Origin: Microbispora oryzae
Lineage (GTDB): Bacteria > Actinomycetota > Actinomycetes > Streptosporangiales > Streptosporangiaceae
Reading direction: 5' to 3'
DNA length: 64,000 nucleotides
Assembly: GCF_017896165.1 (NCBI RefSeq)
Contig: NZ_JAFCNB010000001.1
Span: 558,001-622,000 of the forward strand
Within the stretch, counting starts at the first letter, position 1, and every line of letters begins with the position of its first letter. Positions 20,091-28,674 of the stretch are shown here, piece by piece. The position numbers were made by a program, and so were the translations under genes. A model generated the notes under the pieces. It was not told where the DNA came from. It was given only the letters and a program-made list of their open reading frames with translations, and made no database searches.

Positions 20091-20959
20091 CGATCCGTAT
20101 CCGCGTCGGACGGCCGGATCGGGGAGATCGTGACGCCGAGCATGCCGGGGCCGGTGTGCGCGCCGAGCACCGGCCCCACCTCGCCCACCACCACGCGTTC
20201 GAGGCCCGGCAGCCGCGCGGCCAGTGCCTCAGCGACCTGGTGGGCTCGGGGGGCGGCGGCCAGGTGCTGCACCGCCGCCTCTACCGGGCCGTCGCCCGCC
20301 GCGCGCACCGCGAGTTCCTCCAGCCTGGCGATGGCGCGACCCGCGGTCCGTACCTTTTCCAGCAGGGTGATCGTCCCATCGCCCAGGTGCATCAGCGGTT
20401 TGATCGACAAAGCTGTGCCGACGAGGTTGGTCACCGTGCCGATCCGGCCGCCACGTCGGAGGTAGTCGAGAGTGTCGACGTAGAAGAACGTACGTGAGGC
20501 CCGCGCCCTGCGCTCGGCGGTGAGCGCGACGTCCCGGATGGACGCGCCCGTCGCGGCCACCCGGGCGGCGGCCAGGACGGCGAAGCCGAGGCCCATCGCG
20601 ATCGACCTGCTGTCGATCACCTCGACGGGCACGGGAGCGTCCTGAGCGGCGAGGCGGGCGGAGTCGGCCGTCCCCGACATCTCGCCGGACAGATGGACGG
20701 AGACGACGCCCGTCGCACCCCTTCCGGCGGCGGTCCGGTATGCCTCCGCGAAGGCCGCGGGGGCGGGGCGCGACGTGGTTACCGGCGAACGTTCCCGGAG
20801 CGTGCGGGCCAGGTCGGCGCCGTCCGGGGGCACCACGTCGTCGAGTTCGTCGCCGCCCGCGCTCACCCGTAGGGGCACCACGATGACACCGTGCTTCGCG
20901 GCCTCCTCCGCGTTCAGGTAGGCGGTGGAGTCGGTGACGACGGCGACGGACGGCGGCAT
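20084..20959 (-). CDS. DegV family fatty-acid-binding protein
   Basis: DegV/FakB-type protein. Family members bind a fatty acid for presentation to the kinase FakA, whose domain is not encoded here. The start is ATG 20959 (MPPSVAVVTDSTAYLNAEEA), giving 291 residues; the same frame reads upstream into hutI as shadow sequence. Typical features are VVTDSTAYL at the N-terminus, SPVTTSRPAP (the TSxP lipid-site segment), VHLSGEMSGTADSARLA, and DTLDYLRRGGRIG near residue 170. It follows hutI by 59 bases on the same strand. Its TAG stop lies inside a 12-base tandem repeat. Confidence 0.92.
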   Translation of the reverse strand: MPPSVAVVTDSTAYLNAEEAAKHGVIVVPLRVSAGGDELDDVVPPDGADLARTLRERSPVTTSRPAPAAFAEAYRTAAGRGATGVVSVHLSGEMSGTADSARLAAQDAPVPVEVIDSRSIAMGLGFAVLAAARVAATGASIRDVALTAERRARASRTFFYVDTLDYLRRGGRIGTVTNLVGTALSIKPLMHLGDGTITLLEKVRTAGRAIARLEELAVRAAGDGPVEAAVQHLAAAPRAHQVAEALAARLPGLERVVVGEVGPVLGAHTGPGMLGVTISPIRPSDADTDRQ

Positions 20960-21018
20960 ACGACGAGGCTCCCACCACGATCTCGGACGGCCCGGCCCCC
21001 GCCGCGGCGGCCTTGGAC

Positions 21019-22227
21019 TTACTGGACGGGGACGCCGCCCCGCCACACCCGGCGGGGCTTGAGGCCGAACGACCAGGCGAAGGCGCCCTCGTGGTCGGCG
21101 TCCCACTGGACGATGTCGGCCAGCCGGCCCGGGGCGAGCATGCCGCGGTCGGGGGCGCCGAGCACCTGCGCCCCACCCAGCGTGGCCGCCCGCAGGGCGT
21201 CGCCCACGCTCATGCCGAACGCCGCGACGGCGAGGCTGATCACGAGGGACATCGAGGTGATGCCGCAGTGGCCGGGGTTGTGGTCGCTCCCCAGCGCCAC
21301 GGGGACGCCCTGGGCGAGCATCCTGCGGACCGGCGGGAGGTGGCCCACCTGCAGGGCCGTGCCGGGGCAGACCACCGCGGGCACTCCGTACCGGGCCATC
21401 ATCGCGATGTCCTCGTCGGAGGCGTGGTGCAGCAGGTCGGCGGAGGCGCAACCCATCTCGGCGGCGAGCTGGACGCCACCACGACGGTTGTACGCCCCGG
21501 CGTGCACGCGGGGCAGGAGCCCGACGTTGCGGCCGGCGGCGAGGACCCAGCGGCCCTCCTCGGCGGTGAAGTGACCGTCGTCGCAGTAGACGTCCACACT
21601 GTCGGCGCCCGCCGCGGCGGCGTCGGCGCACCAGGAGGCGACCGCCTCGACATAGTCGCGCTGGCGGCCGAAGTATTCGGGAGGCACCACGTGCGCCGCG
21701 AGGAAGGTGACGTGCACCCGCGGCATCATGGGCTCCTTCTCGAGCTCCCGGAGCAGCCGGACGTCGGCGAGCTCCCCGTCGCGGGTGAGGTGGTAGCCGG
21801 TCTTGGCCTCGACGGTGGTGGTGCCGGCGAGCAGCCATTCACGCAGGCGCTCGCGCACACCGTTGCACAGCGTCCAGGGGTCGGTGCCGCGGGTCACTGT
21901 GATGGTCGAGCCGATGCCGCCGCCCGCCGCGGCGATGGCCGACGAGCTGGACCCGCCGGACCGCATGGCCATCTCGGCATACCGGTTGCCCGCGTAGACG
22001 GGGTGGGTGTGCGCGTCGATCAGCCCGGGCGTGACGAGCGCGCCGCCCAGGTTTTCGACGTGGTCGACGTCGACGATGTCGTCGACGACCCCGGGAACGC
22101 TCTGTGGCAGGTCAGCGGCCCGCCCAACCCAGGCGATCCGGTCGTTGTGCACCAGGATCGCGGCGTTGCTGCAGACGTCGTGGCCGGTCCACAGGCGGCC
22201 GATGTTGGTGAGCAGCCGGACGCTCAT
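21019..22227 (-). CDS. hutI: Imidazolonepropionase
   Basis: Metal-dependent amidohydrolase that opens imidazolone-5-propionate to N-formimino-L-glutamate in histidine degradation. It has 402 residues, the normal length, starting MSVRLLTNIGRLWTGHDV. Metal ligands are the HxH in LIDAHTHPVYAGN and further His/Asp in TFLAAHVVP, RVHAGAYN and LGSDHNPGHCGIT. No other hut gene (hutH, hutU, hutG) is in the window, so it is an orphan here. It is followed by degV. About 370 bases of non-coding DNA upstream must contain its promoter. Confidence 0.95.
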   Translation of the reverse strand: MSVRLLTNIGRLWTGHDVCSNAAILVHNDRIAWVGRAADLPQSVPGVVDDIVDVDHVENLGGALVTPGLIDAHTHPVYAGNRYAEMAMRSGGSSSSAIAAAGGGIGSTITVTRGTDPWTLCNGVRERLREWLLAGTTTVEAKTGYHLTRDGELADVRLLRELEKEPMMPRVHVTFLAAHVVPPEYFGRQRDYVEAVASWCADAAAAGADSVDVYCDDGHFTAEEGRWVLAAGRNVGLLPRVHAGAYNRRGGVQLAAEMGCASADLLHHASDEDIAMMARYGVPAVVCPGTALQVGHLPPVRRMLAQGVPVALGSDHNPGHCGITSMSLVISLAVAAFGMSVGDALRAATLGGAQVLGAPDRGMLAPGRLADIVQWDADHEGAFAWSFGLKPRRVWRGGVPVQ

Positions 22228-22604
22228 CCCACCACCTGCCTGGCTTCCACGGACGTCGAGACGATTCGGCTCATGGACGTCACGCCCGCCGAATTCGCTT
22301 CGTGTCCGGACGTCATTGGGGGTCTCCTGCCTGATCGCAGTTGTGCGATGACCCTACCGCCAGGATCTCGAACCCGGGCGATTCAGTTCAGTTACGTTAT
22401 TTCACAGGTGGGCTTGGTGTACAGGGCTATTGAGAAGAACACCGCGTCGCATCAGCGGAACCGCAGGTGACACCTACACCTACGACACCGGAAGCCCCAG
22501 ATCGGACGGGCGGGCCGAGATCAGTCGAATTCATGACCGCGCTGACAGGTGTCATGTCGCCACCCACCTAGGGTCTCGACGAGTTTCGCCGATCGTAGCA
22601 AGTG
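22228..22604. other. Intergenic region upstream of hutI
   Basis: No gene is supported on either strand. Two copies of GGACGTCA (near 22274 and 22310) could be part of an operator. I cannot place a convincing promoter. The hutI start region lies at its left edge. Confidence 0.5.
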
Positions 22605-22636
22605 CGATCCCCGCAGGCCACCGCCTGCGGGGATCG
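22605..22636. terminator. Perfect 14-bp hairpin, probable hflX terminator or transcript barrier
   Basis: CGATCCCCGCAGGC and GCCTGCGGGGATCG form a perfect 14-pair stem with a CACC loop. No long U tract follows on either strand, so it may act with Rho or as a 3'-end stabiliser between hflX and hutI. Confidence 0.6.
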
Positions 22637-22699
22637 TGTTAAGACGATGTTCACCGGAGCTGAGCCGGGATGTGAGCCCCGATCGGCCCAGCGCGACTA

Positions 22700-22925
22700 C
22701 AACCAGCACGAATCCGACACGAATCCGGCAGGAGCCCGGCCCGAATCCGGCCCAAATCCGGCCCGAATCCGGTCAGAATCCCGCGCGGATGCGGCACGAA
22801 TCCCGACACCACCCTGGGACGAATCCGGCGCGACCCCGGAACGAATCCGGTACGCCCCGGCGCGAATCCGGCACGCTCCGGCGCGAGTCCAGTTCCAATT
22901 CGAGCCGGAATCGAGCGTGAATCCG
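22700..22925. repeat. Degenerate ~11-base tandem repeat array
   Basis: About 18-20 diverged units built around CGAATCCGGC occupy the non-coding 3' flank of hflX. The period is near 11 and is not held to multiples of three. Open frames that run through it are therefore not genes. Confidence 0.8.
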
Positions 22926-22940
22926 CCGGTCAGACGGATC

Positions 22941-23045
22941 AATCAGGCCGAATCAGGCCGGCTCAGGCCGACTCAGACCGGCTCAGACCGATCAGGCTGT
23001 CCGACGCGATTCAGACCGTCAGGCCGTCAGGCCGTCAGGCCGTCA
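22941..23045 (-). repeat. Nested 8- and 10-base repeats starting at the hflX stop
   Basis: On the minus strand the hflX stop begins the unit TGACGGCC. TGA recurs exactly every 8 bases five times (first bases at 23045, 23037, 23029, 23021, 23013). Five 10-base units (AATCAGGCCG type, plus strand) follow at 22941-22990, each also holding a TGA on the minus strand. Confidence 0.92.
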
Positions 23046-24455
23046 GACCGTCTCGACCGGCTTGGCCGCCCGATCCAGCTCGGCGTACAGGGCCGCGAGG
23101 ACCCGCGCGTGCAGGATCGTCCCGTCGCCGGTGTGCTCCAGCGACAGCACCTCGCCCTCGTTGTGCGCCCGCGCCACCAGATCGGACCTGTCATACGGCA
23201 CGAGCAGCCGCACCTCGTGGTCGAGGCGGGGCAGCCTCTCCTCGATGAGCGCCATCAGCTCGGGGATGCCGGAGCCCGTCCGGGCGGACACCACCACGCT
23301 GTCGCGCTCCGTCATCGTCAGCCGGGCCAGCACGACCGGGTCGGCGGCGTCGGCCTTGTTGACGACGATGATCTCCGGGATGTCGTGCGCCCCCTCGATC
23401 TCGGCCAGCACTTCGCGGACCGCCGCGATCTGCGACTCGGGGTCGGGGTGCGACCCGTCCACGACGTGCAGGATCAGGTCGGCGTCGCCGACCTCCTCCA
23501 GCGTCGAGCGGAACGCCTCGACGAGCTGGTGGGGCAGGTGACGCACGAACCCGACGGTGTCGGCCAGCGTGAACAGCCGCCCCTCGGCCGTACGCGCCTG
23601 CCGGACGGTGGGGTCGAGGGTCGCGAACAGCGCGTCCTCCACCAGCACGCCCGCGCCGGTCAGCCGGTTGAGCAGCGACGACTTCCCGGCGTTGGTGTAA
23701 CCGGCGATGGCCACGGCCGGCACCTCGCGGGCCTGCCTGCGGTGCCGTTTGGTCCGCCGGGTCGTCGACATCTCCTTGATCTGCCGGCGGAGCTTGGCCA
23801 TCCGCTCGCGGATCCGGCGACGGTCCAGCTCGATCTTGGTCTCACCGGGTCCACGGCCGCCGATGCCGACGCCGCCGGCGGCGCGGCCGCCGACCTGCCG
23901 GGACAGGTTGCCACCCCAGCCGCGCAGGCGCGGCAGCAGGTACTGGAGCTGGGCCAGCTCGACCTGGGCCTTGCCCTCGCGGCTCTTGGCGTGCTGGGCG
24001 AAGATGTCCAGGATCAGCGCGGTCCGGTCGATGACCTTGACCTTGACGATCTCCTCCAGCTGCCGCAGTTGGCCGGGGGTGAGCTCGCCGTCGCAGATCA
24101 CGGTGTCCGCGCCACTCGAGGCCACGATGTCGCGCAGCTCCCCGGCCTTGCCCGATCCGATGTACGTCGCGGGGTCGGGCCGGTCACGGCGCTGGATGAG
24201 TCCGTCCAGGACCTGCGAACCGGCGGTTTCCGCCAGCAGCTTGAGCTCCTGGAGGGAGAGCTCGGCGTCGATGACGGTGCCGGAGGTCCATACGCCTACG
24301 AGGACCACCCGCTCCAGGCGAAGCTGACGGTATTCGACCTCGGTGATGTCTTCGAGCTCTGTCGACAGACCCGCTACGCGGCGGAGCGCCTGGCGCTCTT
24401 CAAGTTCGTAATCGCCCACTGCGTGGTCTTCGGGCTCGTATCGCATATATGCCAT
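23043..24455 (-). CDS. hflX: Ribosome-associated GTPase HflX
   Basis: GTPase that binds 50S or 70S ribosomes and helps split stalled ribosomes. It has 470 residues starting MAYMRYEPEDHAVGDYELEE. The N-terminal HflX domain contains YIGSGKAGEL and the ILDIFAQHAKSREGKAQVEL linker; GIGGRGPGETKIELDRRRI is family-specific. GTPase motifs are GYTNAGKSS (G1), DTVGFVRHLP (G3) and NKAD (G4). In streptomycetes it lies near miaA and dapF; here it is about 18 kb away from them. An inverted repeat (GACACC and GGTGTC, two-base spacer) lies about 20 bases upstream at 24476-24489. The stop is the first unit of a tandem repeat. Confidence 0.95.
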   Translation of the reverse strand: MAYMRYEPEDHAVGDYELEERQALRRVAGLSTELEDITEVEYRQLRLERVVLVGVWTSGTVIDAELSLQELKLLAETAGSQVLDGLIQRRDRPDPATYIGSGKAGELRDIVASSGADTVICDGELTPGQLRQLEEIVKVKVIDRTALILDIFAQHAKSREGKAQVELAQLQYLLPRLRGWGGNLSRQVGGRAAGGVGIGGRGPGETKIELDRRRIRERMAKLRRQIKEMSTTRRTKRHRRQAREVPAVAIAGYTNAGKSSLLNRLTGAGVLVEDALFATLDPTVRQARTAEGRLFTLADTVGFVRHLPHQLVEAFRSTLEEVGDADLILHVVDGSHPDPESQIAAVREVLAEIEGAHDIPEIIVVNKADAADPVVLARLTMTERDSVVVSARTGSGIPELMALIEERLPRLDHEVRLLVPYDRSDLVARAHNEGEVLSLEHTGDGTILHARVLAALYAELDRAAKPVETV

Positions 24456-24574
24456 CTCTACTAGACGAACACTCCGACACCCTGGTGTCTTCCCCTCGAT
24501 GGTGACACGACGCCCACGGAAGACGCACGTCCTTATCCATCCGCATCCATCCGTCCCCCGGCAGCCGGGCGGAG

Positions 24575-25255
24575 TCAGGACGCGAGCACCTTCGCGTCGC
24601 CGGAACCGGTCTTGACGACGACGGTCCGGGGGGCCGCCGAGTCCTGGGCGACGTTCACGGTGCGGGTTCCCGAGCCGGTCTCGGCCGTGACGTTGTAGGC
24701 GCCCTGCGGTAGCCGGACGACGCCGTCCCCCGAACCGCTCTTCACCTCCACCCGGTCGGGCGGGGCGGCGAAGCGCAGCTCGATCTGCCCGGAGCCGGTC
24801 GACGCCGTCACCGACCGCCCGCGCAGGCCGCCGCCGTCGATGTCACCCGATCCCGTGGAGGCGTTCACGGCGCCGGTCAGCGCGCGCAGCGTGATCGTCC
24901 CGGAGCCGCTGTCCACCTTCACGCCCAGCCCGCGCGGGATGTCGATGCGGTAGTCGACGGAGCAGGCGTCGCAGCGATACTCCATGCGGAGCCGGTCGCC
25001 CTCCACCGCGTGCCCGTCACGCGGCTGGTCACCCCGCCAGTGCAGCGTCTCGGTGACGTGGATCCCGGTCCGCTCGGACTCGTTCACCTCGATCTCCCCC
25101 GACCCCGTCCGGGTCTCGATCGACGTCACTCCGTCGGTGACGTCGTACGACCGGGTGGCCTGCTGCTGTCCGAAGCCCACCGTCACGCCGCAGCCGGCGA
25201 CGGTCAGCCCCAGGGCCACGGCCGCCGCCACCGCGAACGTCGTCTGCTGTCTCAT
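24575..25255 (-). CDS. DUF4097-type beta-repeat lipoprotein
   Basis: Predicted lipoprotein of 226 residues from ATG 25255 (MRQQTTFAVAAAVALGL). A signal peptide ends in the lipobox TVAGC, so it should be anchored to the outer face of the membrane. The mature part contains repeated short beta strands with the motif TGSGEI/SGSGTI/TGSGDI/TGSGQI, the pattern of DUF4097 adhesin-like beta-helices, with one Cys pair (RCDACS). The function of such proteins is unknown. It is divergent from the malate synthase gene, with about 165 bases between the starts. The upstream in-frame ATG at 25291 lacks a signal-peptide match. Confidence 0.82.
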   Translation of the reverse strand: MRQQTTFAVAAAVALGLTVAGCGVTVGFGQQQATRSYDVTDGVTSIETRTGSGEIEVNESERTGIHVTETLHWRGDQPRDGHAVEGDRLRMEYRCDACSVDYRIDIPRGLGVKVDSGSGTITLRALTGAVNASTGSGDIDGGGLRGRSVTASTGSGQIELRFAAPPDRVEVKSGSGDGVVRLPQGAYNVTAETGSGTRTVNVAQDSAAPRTVVVKTGSGDAKVLAS

Positions 25256-25341
25256 GACCCCGATTCTTCTGGCCCGGCCGCGCCCGGGCATCCGGGAAGC
25301 CCCCGAGCACTCCCCGGCCGCTCCCTGAGCGGGCCCCCACG

Positions 25342-25371
25342 TTGACCCTGCCGGAAGGCGTGGAGTAGCGT
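25342..25371 (+). promoter_or_regulatory. Candidate promoter of the malate synthase operon
   Basis: TTGACC (25342-25347) and TAGCGT (25366-25371) are spaced by 18 bases and lie 52 bases before the ATG at 25423. Confidence 0.45.
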
Positions 25372-25395
25372 CGATTCCACGTCATAGAAGCTTTT

Positions 25396-25410
25396 TTCCG
25401 GATGGTGGAA
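25396..25410 (+). promoter_or_regulatory. Candidate IclR-family operator
   Basis: TTCCGGATGGTGGAA is a TTCC-N7-GGAA inverted repeat between the promoter and the ribosome site of aceB. The operon's last gene encodes an IclR-family regulator, which makes a link plausible but unproven. Confidence 0.35.
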
Positions 25411-25422
25411 GGAAGGACCCGA

Positions 25423-27009
25423 ATGGATGGCGTTGAGATCAGGGGCCCCCTCCTCGACGGCTTCGGCGAGATCCTCACCCCCGAAGCCCTGGACCTCGTG
25501 GCCACCCTGCACCGGGAGTTCGACGGGACCCGCCGCCGGCTGCTGCGGGCGCGTCAGGACCGGCAGGAACGGCTCTCCGCGGGCGGCACACTCGACTTCC
25601 TGCCGGAGACGGCGGAGATCCGGAGCTCCGACTGGCGGGTCGCTCCCCCGGCCCCCGGCCTGGAGGACCGCCGGGTGGAGATCACCGGGCCGGTGGACCA
25701 GAAGATGACGATCAACGCGCTCAACTCCGGCGCCAAGGTCTGGCTCGCGGACTTCGAGGACGCTAACGCCCCGACCTGGGAAAACACCATCCGCGGCCAG
25801 CTTAACCTGCGCAACGCGCTGGACCGCGCCATCGACTTCTCCTCGGGCGGCAAGCAGTACGCACTGCGTCCCGACGAGGAGCTCGCCACGATCGTGGTCC
25901 GGCCGCGTGGCTGGCACCTGCCGGAGAAGCACATCCTCGTCGACGGGGAACAGGTCGCCGGGGCGCTGCTCGACTTCGGGCTCTACTTCTTCCACTGCGC
26001 ACGCCGTCAGCTGGCCAAGGGGCGGGGACCGTACTTCTATCTGCCAAAGCTGGAGTCACACCTGGAGGCCCGGCTCTGGAACGACGTGTTCGTCCGGGCG
26101 CAGGAGCTGCTCGGCGTCCCCCGGGGCACGATCAGGGCGACCGTCCTGATCGAGACGATCCCGGCGGCGTTCGAGATGGAGGAGATCCTCTACGAGCTGC
26201 GCGAGCACTCGGCCGGGCTGAACGCGGGCCGCTGGGACTACCTGTTCAGCGTCATCAAGAAGTTCCGCACCCGGGGCCGGGAGTTCCTCCTGCCGGAGCG
26301 GAACGCGGTGACGATGACGGCGCCGTTCATGCGCGCCTACACCGAGCTCCTGGTCCGCAGCTGTCACAAGCGCGGCGCGCACGCGATCGGCGGCATGGCG
26401 GCGTTCATCCCGTCGCGCCGCGACCCCGAGGTCAACGAGCTCGCACTGGAGAAGGTACGGGCCGACAAGACACGGGAGTCGGGCGACGGGTTCGACGGCT
26501 CGTGGGTGGCCCACCCCGACCTCGTGCCGATCTGCCGTGAGGTCTTCGACGGCGTCCTCGGCGACCGGCCCAACCAGCTCGGCCGCCTGCGCGAGGACGT
26601 CAACGTGACGGCGGAAGACCTGCTGGCGGTGTCGAAGACCCCCGGGCGGATCACCGAGGCGGGCCTCCGTAACAACGTCGACGTGGCGCTGCGTTACCTC
26701 GCCGCCTGGATGGGCGGACTCGGCGCGGTCGCCATCCACAACCTCATGGAGGACGCGGCCACCGCGGAGATCTCCCGTTCGCAGATCTGGCAGTGGGTCC
26801 ACAACGACATCGAGCTGGCCGACACCGGGGAGGTCGTGACCACCGAGCTGGTCGAACGGATCATCGGCGAGGAGATGGCGAAGATCGCCTCGGAGCCCGG
26901 CTACGACGAGCGGCTCTTCGGCCAGGCCAGGGCGCTGTTCACCGAGGTGGCGCTCGACGACGACTTCGCGGAGTTCCTCACGCTCCCCGCGTATGCCCGG
27001 ATGCGGTAA
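25423..27009 (+). CDS. aceB: Malate synthase A
   Basis: Condenses glyoxylate with acetyl-CoA to malate. It has 528 residues from the ATG at 25423 ([18 protein letters not shown]), chosen over 25402 because AAGGA lies 6 bases ahead. Family segments are [19 protein letters not shown], the catalytic-region [43 protein letters not shown] and the C-terminal [21 protein letters not shown]. No isocitrate lyase is present, so glyoxylate more likely comes from glycolate through the downstream glcDEF genes. It is the first gene of aceB-glcD-glcE-glcF-iclR. Its TAA stop is the end of a 13-base unit that is then repeated twice. Confidence 0.95.
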   Translation: MDGVEIRGPLLDGFGEILTPEALDLVATLHREFDGTRRRLLRARQDRQERLSAGGTLDFLPETAEIRSSDWRVAPPAPGLEDRRVEITGPVDQKMTINALNSGAKVWLADFEDANAPTWENTIRGQLNLRNALDRAIDFSSGGKQYALRPDEELATIVVRPRGWHLPEKHILVDGEQVAGALLDFGLYFFHCARRQLAKGRGPYFYLPKLESHLEARLWNDVFVRAQELLGVPRGTIRATVLIETIPAAFEMEEILYELREHSAGLNAGRWDYLFSVIKKFRTRGREFLLPERNAVTMTAPFMRAYTELLVRSCHKRGAHAIGGMAAFIPSRRDPEVNELALEKVRADKTRESGDGFDGSWVAHPDLVPICREVFDGVLGDRPNQLGRLREDVNVTAEDLLAVSKTPGRITEAGLRNNVDVALRYLAAWMGGLGAVAIHNLMEDAATAEISRSQIWQWVHNDIELADTGEVVTTELVERIIGEEMAKIASEPGYDERLFGQARALFTEVALDDDFAEFLTLPAYARMR

Positions 27010-27035
27010 CCGGATGCGGTAACCGGATGCAGTGA
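26997..27035 (+). repeat. 13-base tandem repeat containing the aceB stop
   Basis: CCGGATGCGGTAA occurs at 26997-27009 (ending in the real stop) and at 27010-27022, followed by the variant CCGGATGCAGTGA at 27023-27035. Confidence 0.9.
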
Positions 27036-27154
27036 GACATGCCGGAGAGGTGCAGTAATGAGGTGCCGGGAGGGACGGCGTGAGAGATGATTCGAGGGGA
27101 GATGTCGCTTCCTGGTGGGTTCGCCCGCCGGGAGCGGGGAGGAGCGATGAGCCC

Positions 27155-28606
27155 ATGTCCGCCCTCGAATCGCTGACCGCGCGGCTGCGCGACGCGCTCC
27201 CGCCGGACGCGCTGATCACCGACCCGGTCCGGCTCCGCACGTACGAGTGCGACGGGCTGACCGTCCACCGCGCCACGCCGGGCGTGGTCGTCCTGCCCGA
27301 CTCGGCGGAACAGGTCGCCGCGGTGGTCGGCCTGTGCGCGGAGCACGGCGTGCCGTTCGTGGCGAGAGGCTCGGGGACCGGCCTGTCCGGCGGCGCGCTG
27401 CCCAGGACCGACGGCGTCCTGATCGTCACCTCGCGGATGCGGCGGATCCTGGAGGTCGACGTCCCCGGCCGGCGGGCGGTGGTCGAGCCCGGCGTGACCA
27501 ACCTCGCCATCACCGAGGCCGTCCGCGACCAGGGGCTTTACTACGCGCCCGACCCCTCCAGCCAGCAGATCTGCTCCATCGGCGGCAACGTGGCGGAGAA
27601 CTCGGGCGGGGCCCACTGCCTGAAGTACGGCTTCACCGTCAACCACGTGCTCGCGGTGGAGATCGTCACACCGGACGGCGAGATCGTCGAGCTGTCCGAG
27701 CAGGACGCCGGCTACGACCTGCTGGGCGCGTTCATCGGCTCGGAGGGCACGCTCGGCATCGCCACGAAGATCACCGTACGGCTGTCGCGGGCGCCGGAGG
27801 CCGTCACGACGCTGCTGGCCGCCTTCACCGGCATCGAGGCCGGTGGGCGGGCCGTCTCCGCCGTCATCGCCGCGGGCGTCGTGCCGGCGGCGATCGAGAT
27901 GATGGACGCCCTGGCGATCGAGGCCGCCGAGGCGGCCGTCCGCTGTGAATACCCCGAGGGCGCGGGAGCGGTGCTTGTGGTGGAGCTCGACGGGCCAAAG
28001 GCGGCGGTCGACCGCGAGTTCGCCGAGGTCGAGCGGCTCTGCCGGGAGAGCGGCGCCTTCGAGATCAGGATCGCGGCGTCCGCCGAGGAGCGTGCCGCGA
28101 TCTGGAAGGGCCGCAAGTCCGCCTTCGCCGCGGTGGGCCGGATCAGCCCGGCGTACATCGTGCAGGACGGCGTGGTGCCGCGCACGGCCCTGCCCGGGGT
28201 GCTCGCCGGGATCGACCGGCTCCAGGAGGAGTACGGCATCAGGGTGGCCAACGTGTTCCACGCCGGCGACGGCAACCTGCACCCGCTCGTGCTGTTCGAC
28301 GACGCCGTCCCCGGAGAGGAGGAGCGCGCCGAGGCGGTCAGCGGGCTGATCCTCGACCTGTGCATCGAGCACGGGGGCTCCATCACCGGGGAGCACGGCG
28401 TGGGGGTCGACAAGTCGCGCTACATGCCCCGCATGTTCAGCGCCGACGACCTCGACGCGATGCAGCTCGTCCGCTGCGCCTTCGATCCGCGCGGGCTGTC
28501 CAACCCGGGCAAGGTCTTCCCGACGCCCCGCCTGTGCGGGGAGGTCCCCGGCGTGCGCAGGGGGGTCCACCCGCTGGTCGAGGCCGGGCTGGCGGAGCAG
28601 TTCTGA
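27155..28606 (+). CDS. glcD: Glycolate oxidase subunit GlcD (FAD-linked)
   Basis: FAD-binding catalytic subunit that oxidises glycolate (and D-lactate) to glyoxylate. It has 483 residues from the ATG at 27155 (MSALESLTARLRDALPPDAL), with GGGGAGGAG upstream. The FAD_binding_4 domain shows VPFVARGSGTGLSGGALP and SIGGNVAENSGGAHCLKYG. The C-terminal FAD-oxidase domain contains VFHAGDGNLHPLVLFD and GSITGEHGVGVDK, with catalytic His residues. The start follows the aceB stop by 145 bases. The stop at 28606 begins a 15-base tandem repeat that runs into the glcE start. Confidence 0.94.
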   Translation: MSALESLTARLRDALPPDALITDPVRLRTYECDGLTVHRATPGVVVLPDSAEQVAAVVGLCAEHGVPFVARGSGTGLSGGALPRTDGVLIVTSRMRRILEVDVPGRRAVVEPGVTNLAITEAVRDQGLYYAPDPSSQQICSIGGNVAENSGGAHCLKYGFTVNHVLAVEIVTPDGEIVELSEQDAGYDLLGAFIGSEGTLGIATKITVRLSRAPEAVTTLLAAFTGIEAGGRAVSAVIAAGVVPAAIEMMDALAIEAAEAAVRCEYPEGAGAVLVVELDGPKAAVDREFAEVERLCRESGAFEIRIAASAEERAAIWKGRKSAFAAVGRISPAYIVQDGVVPRTALPGVLAGIDRLQEEYGIRVANVFHAGDGNLHPLVLFDDAVPGEEERAEAVSGLILDLCIEHGGSITGEHGVGVDKSRYMPRMFSADDLDAMQLVRCAFDPRGLSNPGKVFPTPRLCGEVPGVRRGVHPLVEAGLAEQF

Positions 28607-28674
28607 TGGGAAACGCGCTGATGGGAAACGCGCTGATGGGAACGCTCTGATGGGAACGCTCTGATGGGAACGCG
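28604..28674 (+). repeat. 15/14-base tandem repeat from the glcD stop to the glcE start
   Basis: TGATGGGAAACGCGC occurs twice (28604, 28619), then TGATGGGAACGCTC twice (28634, 28648), then TGATGGGAACGCG (28662). Each unit carries an overlapping stop/start TGATG. The first TGA is the glcD stop and the last ATG is the glcE start. Confidence 0.93.

Noticed and set aside
22700..22925. A CRISPR-like array of CGAATCCGGC units
   Set aside because: The units are about 11 bases long and directly adjacent, without spacers of constant length, and no cas gene is present.
22602..24464. A 620-codon plus-strand frame through the repeat array and hflX
   Set aside because: Antisense to hflX and running through an 11-base repeat that does not keep frame; not a gene.
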